Assembly (NCBI RefSeq): GCF_009497655.1 | Contig: NZ_CP023317.1 | Coordinates: 1,579,501 to 1,643,500, forward strand | DNA: 64,000 nt | Direction of reading: 5' to 3' | From: Priestia megaterium | Lineage (GTDB): Bacteria > Bacillota > Bacilli > Bacillales > Bacillaceae_H | Part shown: positions 1-8,543 of the stretch, piece after piece | Position numbering within the stretch: position 1 is the first letter of the stretch | How the letters are laid out: each line of letters opens with the position of its first letter | Made by a program: the position numbers and the translations under genes | Notes under the pieces: model-generated | Database searches by the model: none | Seen by the model: only the letters and a program-made list of their open reading frames with translations | Told to the model about the DNA's origin: nothing

Positions 1-2
1 TT

Positions 3-1229
3 ATTTTCTTTATTATGCGTGCTATGGGCGAAATGCTGTACATGGAACCAAGCACAGGTTCATTCGCTACATTTGGCCACAAATATATTCATCCATTAGC
101 AGGTTATATGGCTGCTTGGAGTAACTGGTTTCAATTTGTAATCGTAGGGATGTCCGAAATTATAGCGGTAGGAGCATATATGCATTACTGGTTCCCTCAT
201 TTACCAGCTTGGGTGCCTGGTATTATCGCCATGTTGATTTTAGGCACAGCAAACTTAGTTTCAGTGAAATCATTTGGAGAGTTTGAATTTTGGTTTGCGA
301 TGATTAAAATTGTAACAATTATTTTAATGATTATCGCGGGACTTGGATTAATTTTCTTTGGATTTGGAAATGATGGAGACGCAATCGGGTTATCAAATCT
401 TTGGGCACACGGAGGCTTCTTTGCAGGGGGATGGTCAGGCTTTTTCTTCGCGCTATCTCTTGTTATTGCAGCTTATCAAGGAGTCGAGCTAATTGGGATT
501 ACAGCTGGTGAAGCAAAGGATCCTAAAAAAACGTTAACAAGCGCAATTCAAAGCATCATCTGGCGCATTTTAATTTTTTATATTGGCGCTATTTTCGTCA
601 TCGTGACGGTATATCCTTGGAATGAGTTAGATTCTTTAGGAAGTCCATTTGTATCTACATTTGCTAAAGTTGGTGTTACGGCAGCTGCAGGTATCATTAA
701 CTTTGTAGTCATTACGGCAGCGATGTCAGGCTGTAATAGCGGAATCTTTAGTGCAGGACGCATGCTTTATACGCTCGGTGTAAACGGTCAAGCACCTAAA
801 TTCTTTACAAAAATTTCTCGCAACGGCGTTCCAATTTACAGTACGCTCGCTGTTATGATTGGATTAGTAATTGGTGTTATTTTAAACTACATCGCTCCAC
901 CTAATGTATTTGTTTATGTATACAGTGCTAGCGTGCTTCCTGGAATGATTCCTTGGTTCATTATTCTTATCAGCCAAATTCGTTTCCGTAAAGCTAAAGG
1001 TGCTGAAATGGATAGTCATCCTTTCAAAATGCCTTTTGCGCCTGTAACGAACTATGTAACCATTGCTTTTCTACTAATGGTGCTCGTAGGCATGTGGTTT
1101 AATGATGAAACGCGTATTTCACTTATTGTAGGGGTTATTTTCCTCGCTCTCGTTGTCATTAGTTTTTACGCATTCGGAATCAATAAACGTATGATACCTG
1201 ATACAGAGAACGGTCAAATAAAGAAATAA
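3..1229 (+). CDS. APC-family amino-acid permease, 5' end outside window
   Basis: Integral membrane amino-acid:proton symporter of the APC superfamily. The reading frame is open to the left edge, so the N-terminus (first helices) is missing; about 409 residues are visible. It begins in the conserved helix with [17 protein letters not shown], typical of the AAT subfamily (proline/aromatic/basic amino-acid permeases), and about ten further hydrophobic helices follow. The [10 protein letters not shown] loop is another family hallmark. The substrate cannot be told from sequence. The internal ATG at 15 is not the true start, because homologous residues continue upstream of it. A strong hairpin terminator follows the stop codon. 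Confidence 0.9.
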   Translation: MFFIMRAMGEMLYMEPSTGSFATFGHKYIHPLAGYMAAWSNWFQFVIVGMSEIIAVGAYMHYWFPHLPAWVPGIIAMLILGTANLVSVKSFGEFEFWFAMIKIVTIILMIIAGLGLIFFGFGNDGDAIGLSNLWAHGGFFAGGWSGFFFALSLVIAAYQGVELIGITAGEAKDPKKTLTSAIQSIIWRILIFYIGAIFVIVTVYPWNELDSLGSPFVSTFAKVGVTAAAGIINFVVITAAMSGCNSGIFSAGRMLYTLGVNGQAPKFFTKISRNGVPIYSTLAVMIGLVIGVILNYIAPPNVFVYVYSASVLPGMIPWFIILISQIRFRKAKGAEMDSHPFKMPFAPVTNYVTIAFLLMVLVGMWFNDETRISLIVGVIFLALVVISFYAFGINKRMIPDTENGQIKK

Positions 1230-1250
1230 ATATGCTTTTTCATAATCGAA

Positions 1251-1298
1251 AAGCAAAACAAAAAAACGGCTGATAAAAGCCGTTTTTTTGTTTTGCTT
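1251..1298 (+). terminator. Terminator after the APC permease
   Basis: Perfect 20-bp inverted repeat (1251-1270 with 1279-1298) and an 8-nt loop. The arms are A-rich on the left and T-rich on the right, so it can act in both directions. Confidence 0.85.
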
Positions 1299-1319
1299 AA
1301 ATAAAAGACATAAGAAAAA

Positions 1320-1436
1320 ATGTCATTAAATGCACAAAACGAAATACTCGTTCAAATGCAGGAGGAGAACGAGGAAGCAGGAGATGTTATTGATGTATTT
1401 ATGAAAGAGTATAAAACAGAAGAAATTATTAAATAG
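1320..1436 (+). CDS. Possible 38-aa acidic small protein
   Basis: ATG ORF encoding 38 residues, beginning MSLNAQNEILVQMQEENEEA and ending KEYKTEEIIK. The composition is clearly protein-like, with a run of Glu and amphipathic character. No good Shine-Dalgarno sequence precedes the ATG (only A-rich sequence), so it may be a remnant of a longer gene rather than an expressed one. Function unknown. Confidence 0.3.
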   Translation: MSLNAQNEILVQMQEENEEAGDVIDVFMKEYKTEEIIK

Positions 1437-1522
1437 CACGTAATTGAGAAGAATATTGAGTGGTTTTGTTGAATAAATAAAAAGAAAACACCTTTATTTT
1501 TTATTGAAAAAGAAACGGACGT

Positions 1523-1554
1523 AAGAAAACTTCTTGTTTATCAAGAAGTTTCTT
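1523..1554 (+). terminator. Hairpin terminator
   Basis: Inverted repeat AAGAAAACTTCTTG / CAAGAAGTTTCTT with a 5-nt loop and a T-rich right arm. It lies downstream of the 38-aa ORF and upstream of the next gene. Confidence 0.6.
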
Positions 1555-1598
1555 TTGTATCTGAACATTAGTTTGTATACGCAGGTAGGGGAGAGGTG

Positions 1599-1799
1599 AT
1601 GAAGGTGAAAAAAATTGGTGAAGGTCACGTCTTTTTTATTATTCTCGGAGGCCTGTTTATTTTAATAGGTACACTCTTTGCAAATACTTCTGTTTATTTT
1701 CTCATCTCCGGATGGATAGCAGCTGTCTGTTGTTTAGGAATCAGTGCTGTACTAAAGAAAGGAAAAACAAAATCAGTCAGTAAAGAAGATGAGCAATAA
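1599..1799 (+). CDS. Small two-helix membrane protein, unknown function
   Basis: 66 residues with two hydrophobic segments (about residues 10-30 and 35-55) and a basic, charged C-terminus. The G-rich stretch AGGTAGGGGAGAGG just upstream serves as ribosome binding site. A GTG at 1596 is directly followed by this ATG, which has the better spacing. I do not recognise the family. It is monocistronic and converges on the SASP gene. Confidence 0.65.
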   Translation: MKVKKIGEGHVFFIILGGLFILIGTLFANTSVYFLISGWIAAVCCLGISAVLKKGKTKSVSKEDEQ

Positions 1800-1835
1800 T
1801 AATTTTTATATAAAGATGGAAATTAAATATATGAA

Positions 1836-1863
1836 AAGGAAGAATGGATATCCATTCTTCCTT
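1836..1863 (-). terminator. Bidirectional terminator of the SASP gene and the small membrane-protein gene
   Basis: Perfect 28-bp palindrome between two convergent genes (14-bp arms meeting at GGATATCC). T-rich sequence lies on both sides, so it can serve both transcripts. Confidence 0.75.
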
Positions 1864-1888
1864 AAGTCATGGTGTGTATGAAATTGTC

Positions 1889-2098
1889 TTAGAAACGTCC
1901 GCCGCCAAGTTGTTGCTCAGCTAATTGTACAAGACGTTTTGTGATTTCGCCGCCTACTGATCCGTTTGCACGTGCAGTAGTGTCAGCTCCTAAATTTACT
2001 CCGAACTCGCTAGCGATTTCATATTTCATTTGATCGATTGCTTGTTCAGCTCCGTATACTAATAATTCATTATTATTGCTGCTTTTATTGTTTGCCAT
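1889..2098 (-). CDS. Alpha/beta-type small acid-soluble spore protein (SASP)
   Basis: DNA-binding protein of the dormant spore core that protects DNA and supplies amino acids on germination. The 69 residues contain the GPR protease site EIASEFG and the conserved blocks [10 protein letters not shown] and [16 protein letters not shown]. The N-terminal tail is Asn/Ser-rich ([14 protein letters not shown]). A TTG nine bases upstream directly abuts the AAAGGAG site, so the ATG at 2098, nine bases from that site, is the better start. The gene stands alone, and its expression is expected in the forespore under sigma G. Which numbered SASP paralogue it is cannot be told. Confidence 0.95.
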   Translation of the reverse strand: MANNKSSNNNELLVYGAEQAIDQMKYEIASEFGVNLGADTTARANGSVGGEITKRLVQLAEQQLGGGRF

Positions 2099-2123
2099 TG
2101 TATTCAACTCCTTTCTGTAACGT

Positions 2124-2154
2124 TAAGGTGTGAATAAAGGAAGAAGAATATGCA
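2124..2154 (-). promoter_or_regulatory. Possible sigma G promoter of the SASP gene
   Basis: On the minus strand a TGCATA -35 element (2149-2154) is followed after 18 bp by CACCTTA (2124-2130), a weak match to the CATNNTA sigma G -10. Position, spacing and gene type fit; the -10 is imperfect. Confidence 0.4.
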
Positions 2155-2188
2155 ACAAACTGATATTTATTTTATAAAAAACATATTT

Positions 2189-3172
2189 TTACGTCGTTTG
2201 CCCTTCTAGAAGCTTAACAGGAAGACAGATTTCACGGGGGACATTACTAAATTCTCCTTCAATTTCTTTTAGTAAAATATCAATGGCTGTTTGAGCAATC
2301 GATTCGATTGGCTGTTGAATTGTAGTTAGGCCAGGTAACAAAGTCTGACTGGCTTCTGTTCCATCATAGCCCACGATTTTTAAATCTTTTGGGATGCATT
2401 TTCCTCTTTTTTGTGCTTCAGCAACTACTAAAGCTGCAAGTAAGTCATCGCTTGCAAAAATACCGTCTACTTCCGGATGTTCTTCAAAAACCTTAGAAAT
2501 AGTTTCTCGCTGAATGTTGCGGTCAAAGGTATTTGAAATCTCATACGTGATAGGCTGTTTTCCGTACTGTTTCATCACGTTTTCATATGCTTTCCTTCTT
2601 AAGTTAGCTGGAGTTTCAAGTTTAAGGGGACCGTTAATATGAATAATATGCTTACAATCTTTTGAAATAAGCAATTCCGTGGCTTGTTCTCCTCCAGAAT
2701 AGTTATCAGAAGATACGGTAGGAATATCTTTTGATAAATAATGATCGACTGCTACTACAGGAAGGCTTTGACTTTCGGAATCAAAAATACCTCTATTATA
2801 AGTAACGGCAATAACACCGTCTACCTGATTTCTGATAAGCATTTCTACATATTTTTTTTCTTTATCAATGCGATTCAGACTGTTACAAAGAAGTACTTTG
2901 TAGTTAAGGGAAGCACATATACTTTCAATATGAAAGGCTAACTCTCCGAAAAAAGGGTTGCTCGTTTGCGGGACAATCATCCCGATTAAATTTGTTCGCT
3001 TATTAAATAATGAACGCGCAATATCATTTGGGAAATAATTAATTTCTTTCATTGCTTTATAGACATTTTCTCGCGTTTCTTTGCTTATGTAACCACGGTT
3101 ATTTAATACACGAGAAACTGTAGTCGGTGAAACACCTGCAATTTTTGCTACATCACTAATTTTGGCTTTCAT
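2189..3172 (-). CDS. LacI-family repressor of sucrose utilisation (ScrR-like)
   Basis: 327-residue LacI/GalR regulator. The N-terminal helix-turn-helix reads ISDVAKIAGVSPTTVSRVLN, the hinge helix follows around residues 45-60, and then comes a periplasmic-binding-like effector domain (NLIGMIVPQTSNPFFGELA). The start has a textbook AGGAGG seven bases upstream. It is divergent from the sucrose symporter/hydrolase operon, whose promoter carries two AACCGGTT palindromes, the typical LacI-family operator shape. It is therefore inferred to repress that operon and probably sacB and levR, which carry the same palindrome. The effector may be sucrose or a fructose derivative; this is not determinable here. 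Confidence 0.85.
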   Translation of the reverse strand: MKAKISDVAKIAGVSPTTVSRVLNNRGYISKETRENVYKAMKEINYFPNDIARSLFNKRTNLIGMIVPQTSNPFFGELAFHIESICASLNYKVLLCNSLNRIDKEKKYVEMLIRNQVDGVIAVTYNRGIFDSESQSLPVVAVDHYLSKDIPTVSSDNYSGGEQATELLISKDCKHIIHINGPLKLETPANLRRKAYENVMKQYGKQPITYEISNTFDRNIQRETISKVFEEHPEVDGIFASDDLLAALVVAEAQKRGKCIPKDLKIVGYDGTEASQTLLPGLTTIQQPIESIAQTAIDILLKEIEGEFSNVPREICLPVKLLEGQTT

Positions 3173-3312
3173 CTAGTTTCCTCCTAATTTCTCCAAAACC
3201 TTGCTTTTATAGTATATATCTGCTGTGGAAAAGCCTTAAAATAAATGCAATCAAGCGAGCAGCTTTCCAGTCGCTACGTTTTATTTTGATACATAAAAAT
3301 CTATGTAAGGAT

Positions 3313-3326
3313 TGTAAACGGTTTAT
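3313..3326. promoter_or_regulatory. cre-like site in the divergent sucrose promoter region
   Basis: TGTAAACGGTTTAT matches 12 of 14 positions of the CcpA cre consensus TGWAANCGNTNWCA. It lies between the repressor gene and the symporter operon. It could alternatively be a diverged operator of the local LacI-type regulator. Confidence 0.5.
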
Positions 3327-3393
3327 TGAACAACTTAAACATACCACAAAGCCCACTTTTACGCCTAATACAAGCTTTTTGCAATATAAAATG

Positions 3394-3431
3394 TGAAACC
3401 GGTTGACATATGAAACCGGTTGACATAAAAT
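3394..3431 (+). promoter_or_regulatory. Sucrose operon promoter with tandem AACCGGTT operators
   Basis: The 16-mer TGAAACCGGTTGACAT occurs twice, at 3394-3409 and 3411-3426, 17 bp apart. The first copy supplies a perfect -35 TTGACA (3403-3408). Seventeen bases later lies TAAAAT (3426-3431) as -10. The first palindrome AACCGGTT (3397-3404) overlaps the -35, and the second (3414-3421) sits in the spacer. This is an ideal arrangement for repression by the divergent LacI-type protein. Confidence 0.75.
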
Positions 3432-3436
3432 CAAGT

Positions 3437-3450
3437 TGAAAGTGCTTTCA
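3437..3450 (+). promoter_or_regulatory. cre site at the sucrose operon transcription start
   Basis: TGAAAGTGCTTTCA is a near-perfect palindrome agreeing with the cre consensus except C to T in the central CG. It covers the expected transcription start, consistent with CcpA carbon-catabolite repression. Confidence 0.6.
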
Positions 3451-3498
3451 TTTTGTTAGATAAAAGATTTTATATCTTAAGCTAAAGGGGTAACTAAA

Positions 3499-4740
3499 AT
3501 GAAAAGTTCAAAAAGTTTATATTGGAAGCTGAGTGCATATTTTTTCTTCTTCTTTTTTACGTGGTCGTCGAGCTACTCTTTATTTTCTATCTGGTTAGGG
3601 CAAGAGATTAAGTTGAACGGATCAGCTACAGGCTTAATCTTTTCTGTAAACGCTATCTTTGCATTGTGTATGCAGCCTTTGTACGGATATATATCTGACA
3701 GGATAGGTTTAAAGAAGCACATTTTATTTTTTATTAGCTGTCTTTTAGTGTTTGTAGGACCATTTTATATTTTTGTTTATGGGCCCTTACTTCAATACAA
3801 TGTGTTGATAGGAGCTATTATTGGAGGCTTATATTTAGGAGTAGCGTTTTTGGCGGGCATCGGAGCGATTGAAACATACATAGAGAAAGTCAGCCGAAAA
3901 TATAAATTTGAGTACGGGAAATCTAGAATGTGGGGGTCATTAGGCTGGGCTGCAGCTACATTCTTTGCAGGACAACTATTTAACATTAATCCTCATATTA
4001 ATTTTTGGGTGGCATCCGTTTCAGCGGTTATCCTAGTGGCTATTATTTTTTCTGTGAAGGTAGAAATGAGCAGCTATGAAATGGAAAAAGCTGAATCCGT
4101 CACGCTGAGAGATGTAGGTAATTTATTCTTATTGAAGGAATTTTGGTTTTTTATGATTTATGTTGTTGGCGTTACGTGCGTGTATGGGGTATACGATCAG
4201 CAATTTCCTATCTATTACGCATCTTTGTTTCCTACTGAATCGATAGGTAATCAAGTATTTGGCTACTTAAATTCGTTTCAAGTATTTTTAGAAGCCGGAA
4301 TGATGTTCGCAGCACCGTTTATTGTAAATAAGATCGGTGCAAAAAATAGTTTGATTTTAGCAGGATTTCTAATGGGATTTCGTATTATTGGGTCAGGACT
4401 TGTGGTTGGTCCAATTGGAATATCTTCGATGAAGCTTATTCATGCATTAGAACTTCCTATTATGCTCATTGCCATCTTTAAATATTTGGCAGCTAACTTT
4501 GACACGCGCCTATCTTCTATCCTTTATTTGGTTGGATTCCAATTCGCTTCACAAATAGGTGCTTCAGTTCTTTCACCCATAGCGGGAGGATTATATGATA
4601 GCGTAGGCTTTTCCCGTACCTATTTAATTATGGGAGGTATGGTTTTGGTATTTAACGTTATTTCCATGTTTACACTACTAAACTCTAAAAAACATAAGTT
4701 TATAAGAAAAGATGTACAAGAAAACACGCAGATTATATAG
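3499..4740 (+). CDS. Sucrose:H+ symporter, LacY/CscB family MFS
   Basis: 413-residue, 12-helix transporter of the oligosaccharide:H+ symporter family. Family features are an N-terminal Phe-rich helix (WKLSAYFFFFFFTWSSSYS), GYISDRIGLKK after helix 2 (the MFS loop motif), and RMWGSLGWAAATF in helix 5. The ribosome binding site is AAAGGGG, eight bases before the ATG. It is the first gene of a two-gene operon with a GH32 hydrolase, starting 12 bp before it. Transport would deliver unphosphorylated sucrose, unlike the sucrose PTS of B. subtilis. Another short fructo-oligosaccharide substrate is possible. Confidence 0.85.
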   Translation: MKSSKSLYWKLSAYFFFFFFTWSSSYSLFSIWLGQEIKLNGSATGLIFSVNAIFALCMQPLYGYISDRIGLKKHILFFISCLLVFVGPFYIFVYGPLLQYNVLIGAIIGGLYLGVAFLAGIGAIETYIEKVSRKYKFEYGKSRMWGSLGWAAATFFAGQLFNINPHINFWVASVSAVILVAIIFSVKVEMSSYEMEKAESVTLRDVGNLFLLKEFWFFMIYVVGVTCVYGVYDQQFPIYYASLFPTESIGNQVFGYLNSFQVFLEAGMMFAAPFIVNKIGAKNSLILAGFLMGFRIIGSGLVVGPIGISSMKLIHALELPIMLIAIFKYLAANFDTRLSSILYLVGFQFASQIGASVLSPIAGGLYDSVGFSRTYLIMGGMVLVFNVISMFTLLNSKKHKFIRKDVQENTQII

Positions 4741-4752
4741 GGGGATATGATG

Positions 4753-6219
4753 ATGTTAACGATAAATAAAATCGAGCAAGCTCAACGTTCATTAAATGAA
4801 GCAGAGAAAAAGGTAAATCATCAATATCGGTTAGGGTATCATATTATGGCGCCAGCGAACTGGATTAATGATCCGAATGGGTTGGTTCAGTATAAAGGAG
4901 GATATCATGTTTTTTATCAACATCATCCTTATGACGAGAATTGGGGACCGATGCATTGGGGACATGTCAAAAGCAAAGATCTTGTTCATTGGCAGCATTT
5001 ACCGATTGCTTTAGCTCCTGGAGATACATTTGATAAAGATGGATGTTTTTCTGGAAGTGCCGTGGATAACGAAGGAGAGCTTACGCTAATTTATACAGGA
5101 CATAATTATATAGACAAAGAGCTGGATACTTTTTTTCAAAACCAAAATATAGCTGTTAGTAAAGACGGCATTACCTTTGAAAAAGCAGAGGTCAACCCAG
5201 TTATTGCGGAGCCGCCAGCAGATAGTTCTCATCATTTTCGAGACCCTAAAGTATGGAAGCACGAGGATTTCTGGTATATGATTCTAGGAAACTCAACAAA
5301 GAAACAAGAGGGACGCGTTATTTTATACCGGTCTTCAAATTTACGAAAATGGGAATATGTTGGCGTCCTTGCTAAAAGCGATGGAGATCTAGGATATATG
5401 TGGGAGTGTCCGGACTTCTTTGAGTTAGACGGAAAGCATGTGTTAATGATTTCTCCTCAAGGGATAGAAGCAAAAGGTGATTCCTATCACAACCTTTTCC
5501 AAACGGGATATTTAGTTGGAGAGTATAGTTATGAAACCAATACTTTTCATCATGGGTCATTTATTGAATTAGATCACGGCCACGATTTTTATGCTGTTCA
5601 AACGCTTTTAGATGATAAAGGAAGACGAATTGCAATCGGGTGGATGGACATGTGGGAAGCTAATATGCCAACGAAAGAGGATGGATGGTGCGGTGCGCTA
5701 ACGCTTCCGAGAGAACTAACTTTAAGAGAGGATAAAGTGTTAATGAACCCCGTCCAAGAGCTGACATCACTTCGGAAAACTCAATATAATATGCTAACCA
5801 ATAAAGCTCTTTCTGAAAGCTATGTAGTAGAAGTAAATGAAGATTTGCTAGAGATACAAGCTGTATTTGATTTAGCGGACTGCCAAGCTTCATCAGTAGG
5901 AATAAAAATTTGTGGAATAAACAATGATGAAACGCTTATGTGTTATAACCTTAATGAGCAAAAGCTAGTGCTTGACTGTACTCACTCGGGAAAAGAAGAT
6001 GGAGTGAGGAAAGTAGCGTTGCAAGCAGGTGAGACACTAGCTTTACGAATATTTGTGGATCGTTCTTCCATCGAAGTATTTGCAAACGAAGGACAAGCTA
6101 CCATGACAAGCCGCATTTATCCAAAAGAAAGCAGGCTTGGAATTGAGTTATTTACTGAAGGAGGAGACGTAATCGTAAAAGAGTTAACGTATTGGAATTT
6201 AAAAGATATTTGGGGGTAA
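4753..6219 (+). CDS. Intracellular GH32 sucrose hydrolase (beta-fructofuranosidase)
   Basis: 488-residue cytoplasmic glycoside hydrolase family 32 enzyme without signal peptide. Catalytic motifs are WINDPNG (nucleophile Asp40), FRDP (Asp164, transition-state stabiliser) and WECPDFF (acid/base Glu218). The C-terminal beta-sandwich carries the family motif FVDRSSIEVFANEG. Three ATG codons run in tandem at 4747, 4750 and 4753; the AGGGGGA site at 4739-4745 best serves the third. Annotation pipelines would call it sucrose-6-phosphate hydrolase (SacA/ScrB). Because its operon partner is a proton symporter rather than a PTS permease, free sucrose is the more likely substrate (CscA-like). Confidence 0.88.
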   Translation: MLTINKIEQAQRSLNEAEKKVNHQYRLGYHIMAPANWINDPNGLVQYKGGYHVFYQHHPYDENWGPMHWGHVKSKDLVHWQHLPIALAPGDTFDKDGCFSGSAVDNEGELTLIYTGHNYIDKELDTFFQNQNIAVSKDGITFEKAEVNPVIAEPPADSSHHFRDPKVWKHEDFWYMILGNSTKKQEGRVILYRSSNLRKWEYVGVLAKSDGDLGYMWECPDFFELDGKHVLMISPQGIEAKGDSYHNLFQTGYLVGEYSYETNTFHHGSFIELDHGHDFYAVQTLLDDKGRRIAIGWMDMWEANMPTKEDGWCGALTLPRELTLREDKVLMNPVQELTSLRKTQYNMLTNKALSESYVVEVNEDLLEIQAVFDLADCQASSVGIKICGINNDETLMCYNLNEQKLVLDCTHSGKEDGVRKVALQAGETLALRIFVDRSSIEVFANEGQATMTSRIYPKESRLGIELFTEGGDVIVKELTYWNLKDIWG

Positions 6220-6228
6220 AATACAGAG

Positions 6229-6258
6229 GAAGAAGTATATTAATACTTCTTCTTTTTT
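6229..6258 (+). terminator. Terminator of the sucrose operon
   Basis: Hairpin of GAAGAAGTAT / ATACTTCTTC with a 4-nt loop, followed by six T residues, ten bases after the stop codon. Confidence 0.85.
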
Positions 6259-6377
6259 GAGCATTTAATAGCTCGTCAACAAAGTGGCGGTATATAAATG
6301 GATAAGGCACTTTAGATTAAAAGTACGAGCAAATACGATATAATAGTAAAAGAGATAATGAATGAAAGAGAAACTGT

Positions 6378-6417
6378 CCTGCTCTAAGATGCCCAAAAGA
6401 AAGCAGGATAGAGCAGG
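6378..6417 (+). repeat. Inverted repeat in the selO leader
   Basis: CCTGCTCTA (6378-6386) and its exact complement TAGAGCAGG (6409-6417) flank a 22-nt loop. A shorter AGCAGG inside the loop could pair alternatively with the same left arm. It lies about 75 bp before selO and downstream of a possible TATAAT (6339-6344), so it would be in the mRNA leader. No U-tract follows, so it is not a simple terminator. Confidence 0.4.
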
Positions 6418-6492
6418 GCTGCTGCACTTATAAAACCACGATCAGTAAAGAAAAGAGTTATGTTTTAAGACACAAGAAGAAAAGGAGATACG

Positions 6493-7953
6493 ATGACTAA
6501 TCAAAAAGAAACAGGATGGAATTTACGTAATAGCTATGCGGAGTTACCAAACATTTTTTTTACGCCTCTTGATCCTAATCCAGTGAGTTCACCTAAAATA
6601 GTCAAATTTAACGACTCTTTAGCCGCATCTTTAGGGTTACAAAAAGAACAGCTGCAAAGCCAAGAAGGAGTTAGCATTTTGGCTGGAAACAGTGTTCCAA
6701 AAGGTGCTTTCCCACTTGCACAGGCTTATGCAGGACATCAATTTGGCCACTTTAACATGCTAGGAGACGGACGGGCTATGCTGATAGGGGAGCAAGTTAC
6801 GCCTTCGGGTGAACGAGTGGATCTTCAGCTTAAAGGCTCAGGCCGAACTCCGTATTCCCGGGGTGGAGACGGTCGTGCAGCTCTGGGACCTATGCTGCGT
6901 GAGTATATGATTAGTGAGGCGATGCAGGCCCTTGGTGTTCCGACTACTCGGAGCCTGGCAGTCGTAACAACAGGCGAATCCATTGTTCGCGAAAAAGAAC
7001 TGCCGGGGGCGATTTTGACGCGTGTAGCTTCCAGTCACCTTCGTTTTGGCACATTTCAATTTGCTGCAAAATGGGGAACAGTCGAAAACCTTCAAGCTTT
7101 AGCTGACTATGCATTAGAACGTCACTTTTCCCACATAGAAAAGAATGAAAAAAAATATTTATCATTGCTTCAAGAAGTGATTAAGCGTCACGCTACCCTA
7201 GTTGCTAAATGGCAGCTTATTGGTTTTATTCATGGCGTCATGAATACGGATAATATGACAATTAGCGGAGAAACAATTGATTATGGGCCATGTGCATTTA
7301 TGGATACCTATGATCCAGAAACTGTATTTAGTTCAATTGATGTACAAGGGCGCTATGCATATCAAAATCAACCAGGCATTACAGGGTGGAATCTTGCGAG
7401 GTTTGCTGAAGCTTTATTACCTCTGTTGGATCAAGATATAGAAAAAGCAGTTGAAATAGCACAAAACGCCGTGACGGAATTTCCAAAATTCTATCGAGAA
7501 AACTGGCTGGCGGGTATGCAGGCTAAACTTGGACTTTTTAACGAAGAAAAAGAAGATGAAGCATTATTCCAAGAGCTTCTTACCATGATGAAAACCTATA
7601 AAGCTGACTATACAAATACATTTCGTGCATTAACTTTCAATAAGCTAGGAAAGAGTGACCTGTTTGAAAGCGAAGAATTTGCACAGTGGCAGGAGTTATG
7701 GCAGAAAAGACTAGGCAGACAAAAACAATCTAAAGCAGAGTCGGAAGAGCTTATGAAACATAACAATCCCGCTGTCATTCCTCGAAATCACCGAGTAGAA
7801 GCAGCGCTAGATGCAGCACAAAAAGGAGACTACAGCGTTATGGAAAATCTTCTAGAAGTGCTTTCTAGCCCATATGAATCGCCGGATCAGTTAGAGTATT
7901 GTACACCGTCTGCTCCGTCTAATCAGCCTTATCAAACGTACTGCGGCACTTGA
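6493..7953 (+). CDS. selO: SelO/YdiU protein adenylyltransferase (AMPylase)
   Basis: 486-residue pseudokinase-fold enzyme of the SelO family (UPF0061). Established members transfer AMP from ATP to Ser/Thr/Tyr of target proteins and are linked to redox stress. Signature stretches are [69 protein letters not shown] and the metal-binding DYGPCAFMD. Length equals the E. coli protein. The C-terminus is YCGT: a Cys third from the end, where the human protein has selenocysteine. The gene is monocistronic, with AAGGAG before the ATG and a palindromic terminator after it. Confidence 0.95.
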   Translation: MTNQKETGWNLRNSYAELPNIFFTPLDPNPVSSPKIVKFNDSLAASLGLQKEQLQSQEGVSILAGNSVPKGAFPLAQAYAGHQFGHFNMLGDGRAMLIGEQVTPSGERVDLQLKGSGRTPYSRGGDGRAALGPMLREYMISEAMQALGVPTTRSLAVVTTGESIVREKELPGAILTRVASSHLRFGTFQFAAKWGTVENLQALADYALERHFSHIEKNEKKYLSLLQEVIKRHATLVAKWQLIGFIHGVMNTDNMTISGETIDYGPCAFMDTYDPETVFSSIDVQGRYAYQNQPGITGWNLARFAEALLPLLDQDIEKAVEIAQNAVTEFPKFYRENWLAGMQAKLGLFNEEKEDEALFQELLTMMKTYKADYTNTFRALTFNKLGKSDLFESEEFAQWQELWQKRLGRQKQSKAESEELMKHNNPAVIPRNHRVEAALDAAQKGDYSVMENLLEVLSSPYESPDQLEYCTPSAPSNQPYQTYCGT

Positions 7954-7994
7954 TTTATTTAGATAAGAACAGCTATTTAAAGACAGCATAAATG

Positions 7995-8034
7995 AAATCA
8001 AAAAGAGCTCTTTATAAAGAGCTCTTTTTGATTT
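7995..8034 (+). terminator. Terminator after selO
   Basis: Perfect 40-bp palindrome with GAGCTC core halves, A-rich left and T-rich right arms. Can act in both directions. Confidence 0.85.
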
Positions 8035-8436
8035 CCTGAAAAATGTATGATTGATTAATTGAAATGATAGCGATTCCTTGGGAAGAGCTGCATAAAATTT
8101 AACAGTATAAAAGAATCAAAATAAAAAGAGATTACCTAATTCTTTTGTCTCTTATTATTACCAGTAGAAACTATTATATAATAAATTATTCCACTATTTC
8201 ACAAAAAATACATTAACGATATTTTCTTGAAGCTTGGGTACTTTAACAGCTGTAGAAAAGCTTATAAAAGAATAGTAGGTTAAATATGATGATGAATTTG
8301 CCGATTTAATTAAAAAGTTAAAGATTTAAGACTTTATAACTAAATTAAAAAAACAAAGGGATAAAAAAGGGTATGATCACTCCATTTTACCTATTTGACT
8401 TTTCAATATTATGCAAGTAATCTTGGAAAGGTAATG
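8035..8436. other. Non-coding stretch upstream of sacB
   Basis: AT-rich sequence without a supported gene. A short open stretch before a stop at about 8328-8331 (ending EFADLIKKLKI) has no start codon and is preceded by two stops; it may be gene debris. A TTGACT at 8395 could be part of a sacB promoter, but its -10 partner is weak. Confidence 0.4.
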
Positions 8437-8446
8437 GAACCGGTTC
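8437..8446 (+). promoter_or_regulatory. GAACCGGTTC operator upstream of sacB
   Basis: Ten-base perfect palindrome containing the AACCGGTT core found twice before the sucrose operon and once before levR. It sits about 100 bp before the sacB start. A candidate promoter TTGGAA (8423-8428) with TGTTAT (8447-8452) brackets it, placing the operator in the spacer. The promoter is uncertain; the palindrome is clear. Confidence 0.6.
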
Positions 8447-8543
8447 TGTTATTTCACCAGATGGATATGACTTCTCGATACATAGAAAATGGATCACTTG
8501 TGAGTAACACAAGAAAAAGTATGATACAAAAGGGAGAAAACAG

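Noticed and set aside
8498-8525. TTGTGA-16-TATGAT as sacB promoter
   Set aside because: Transcription would begin at the ribosome binding site, leaving no usable leader.
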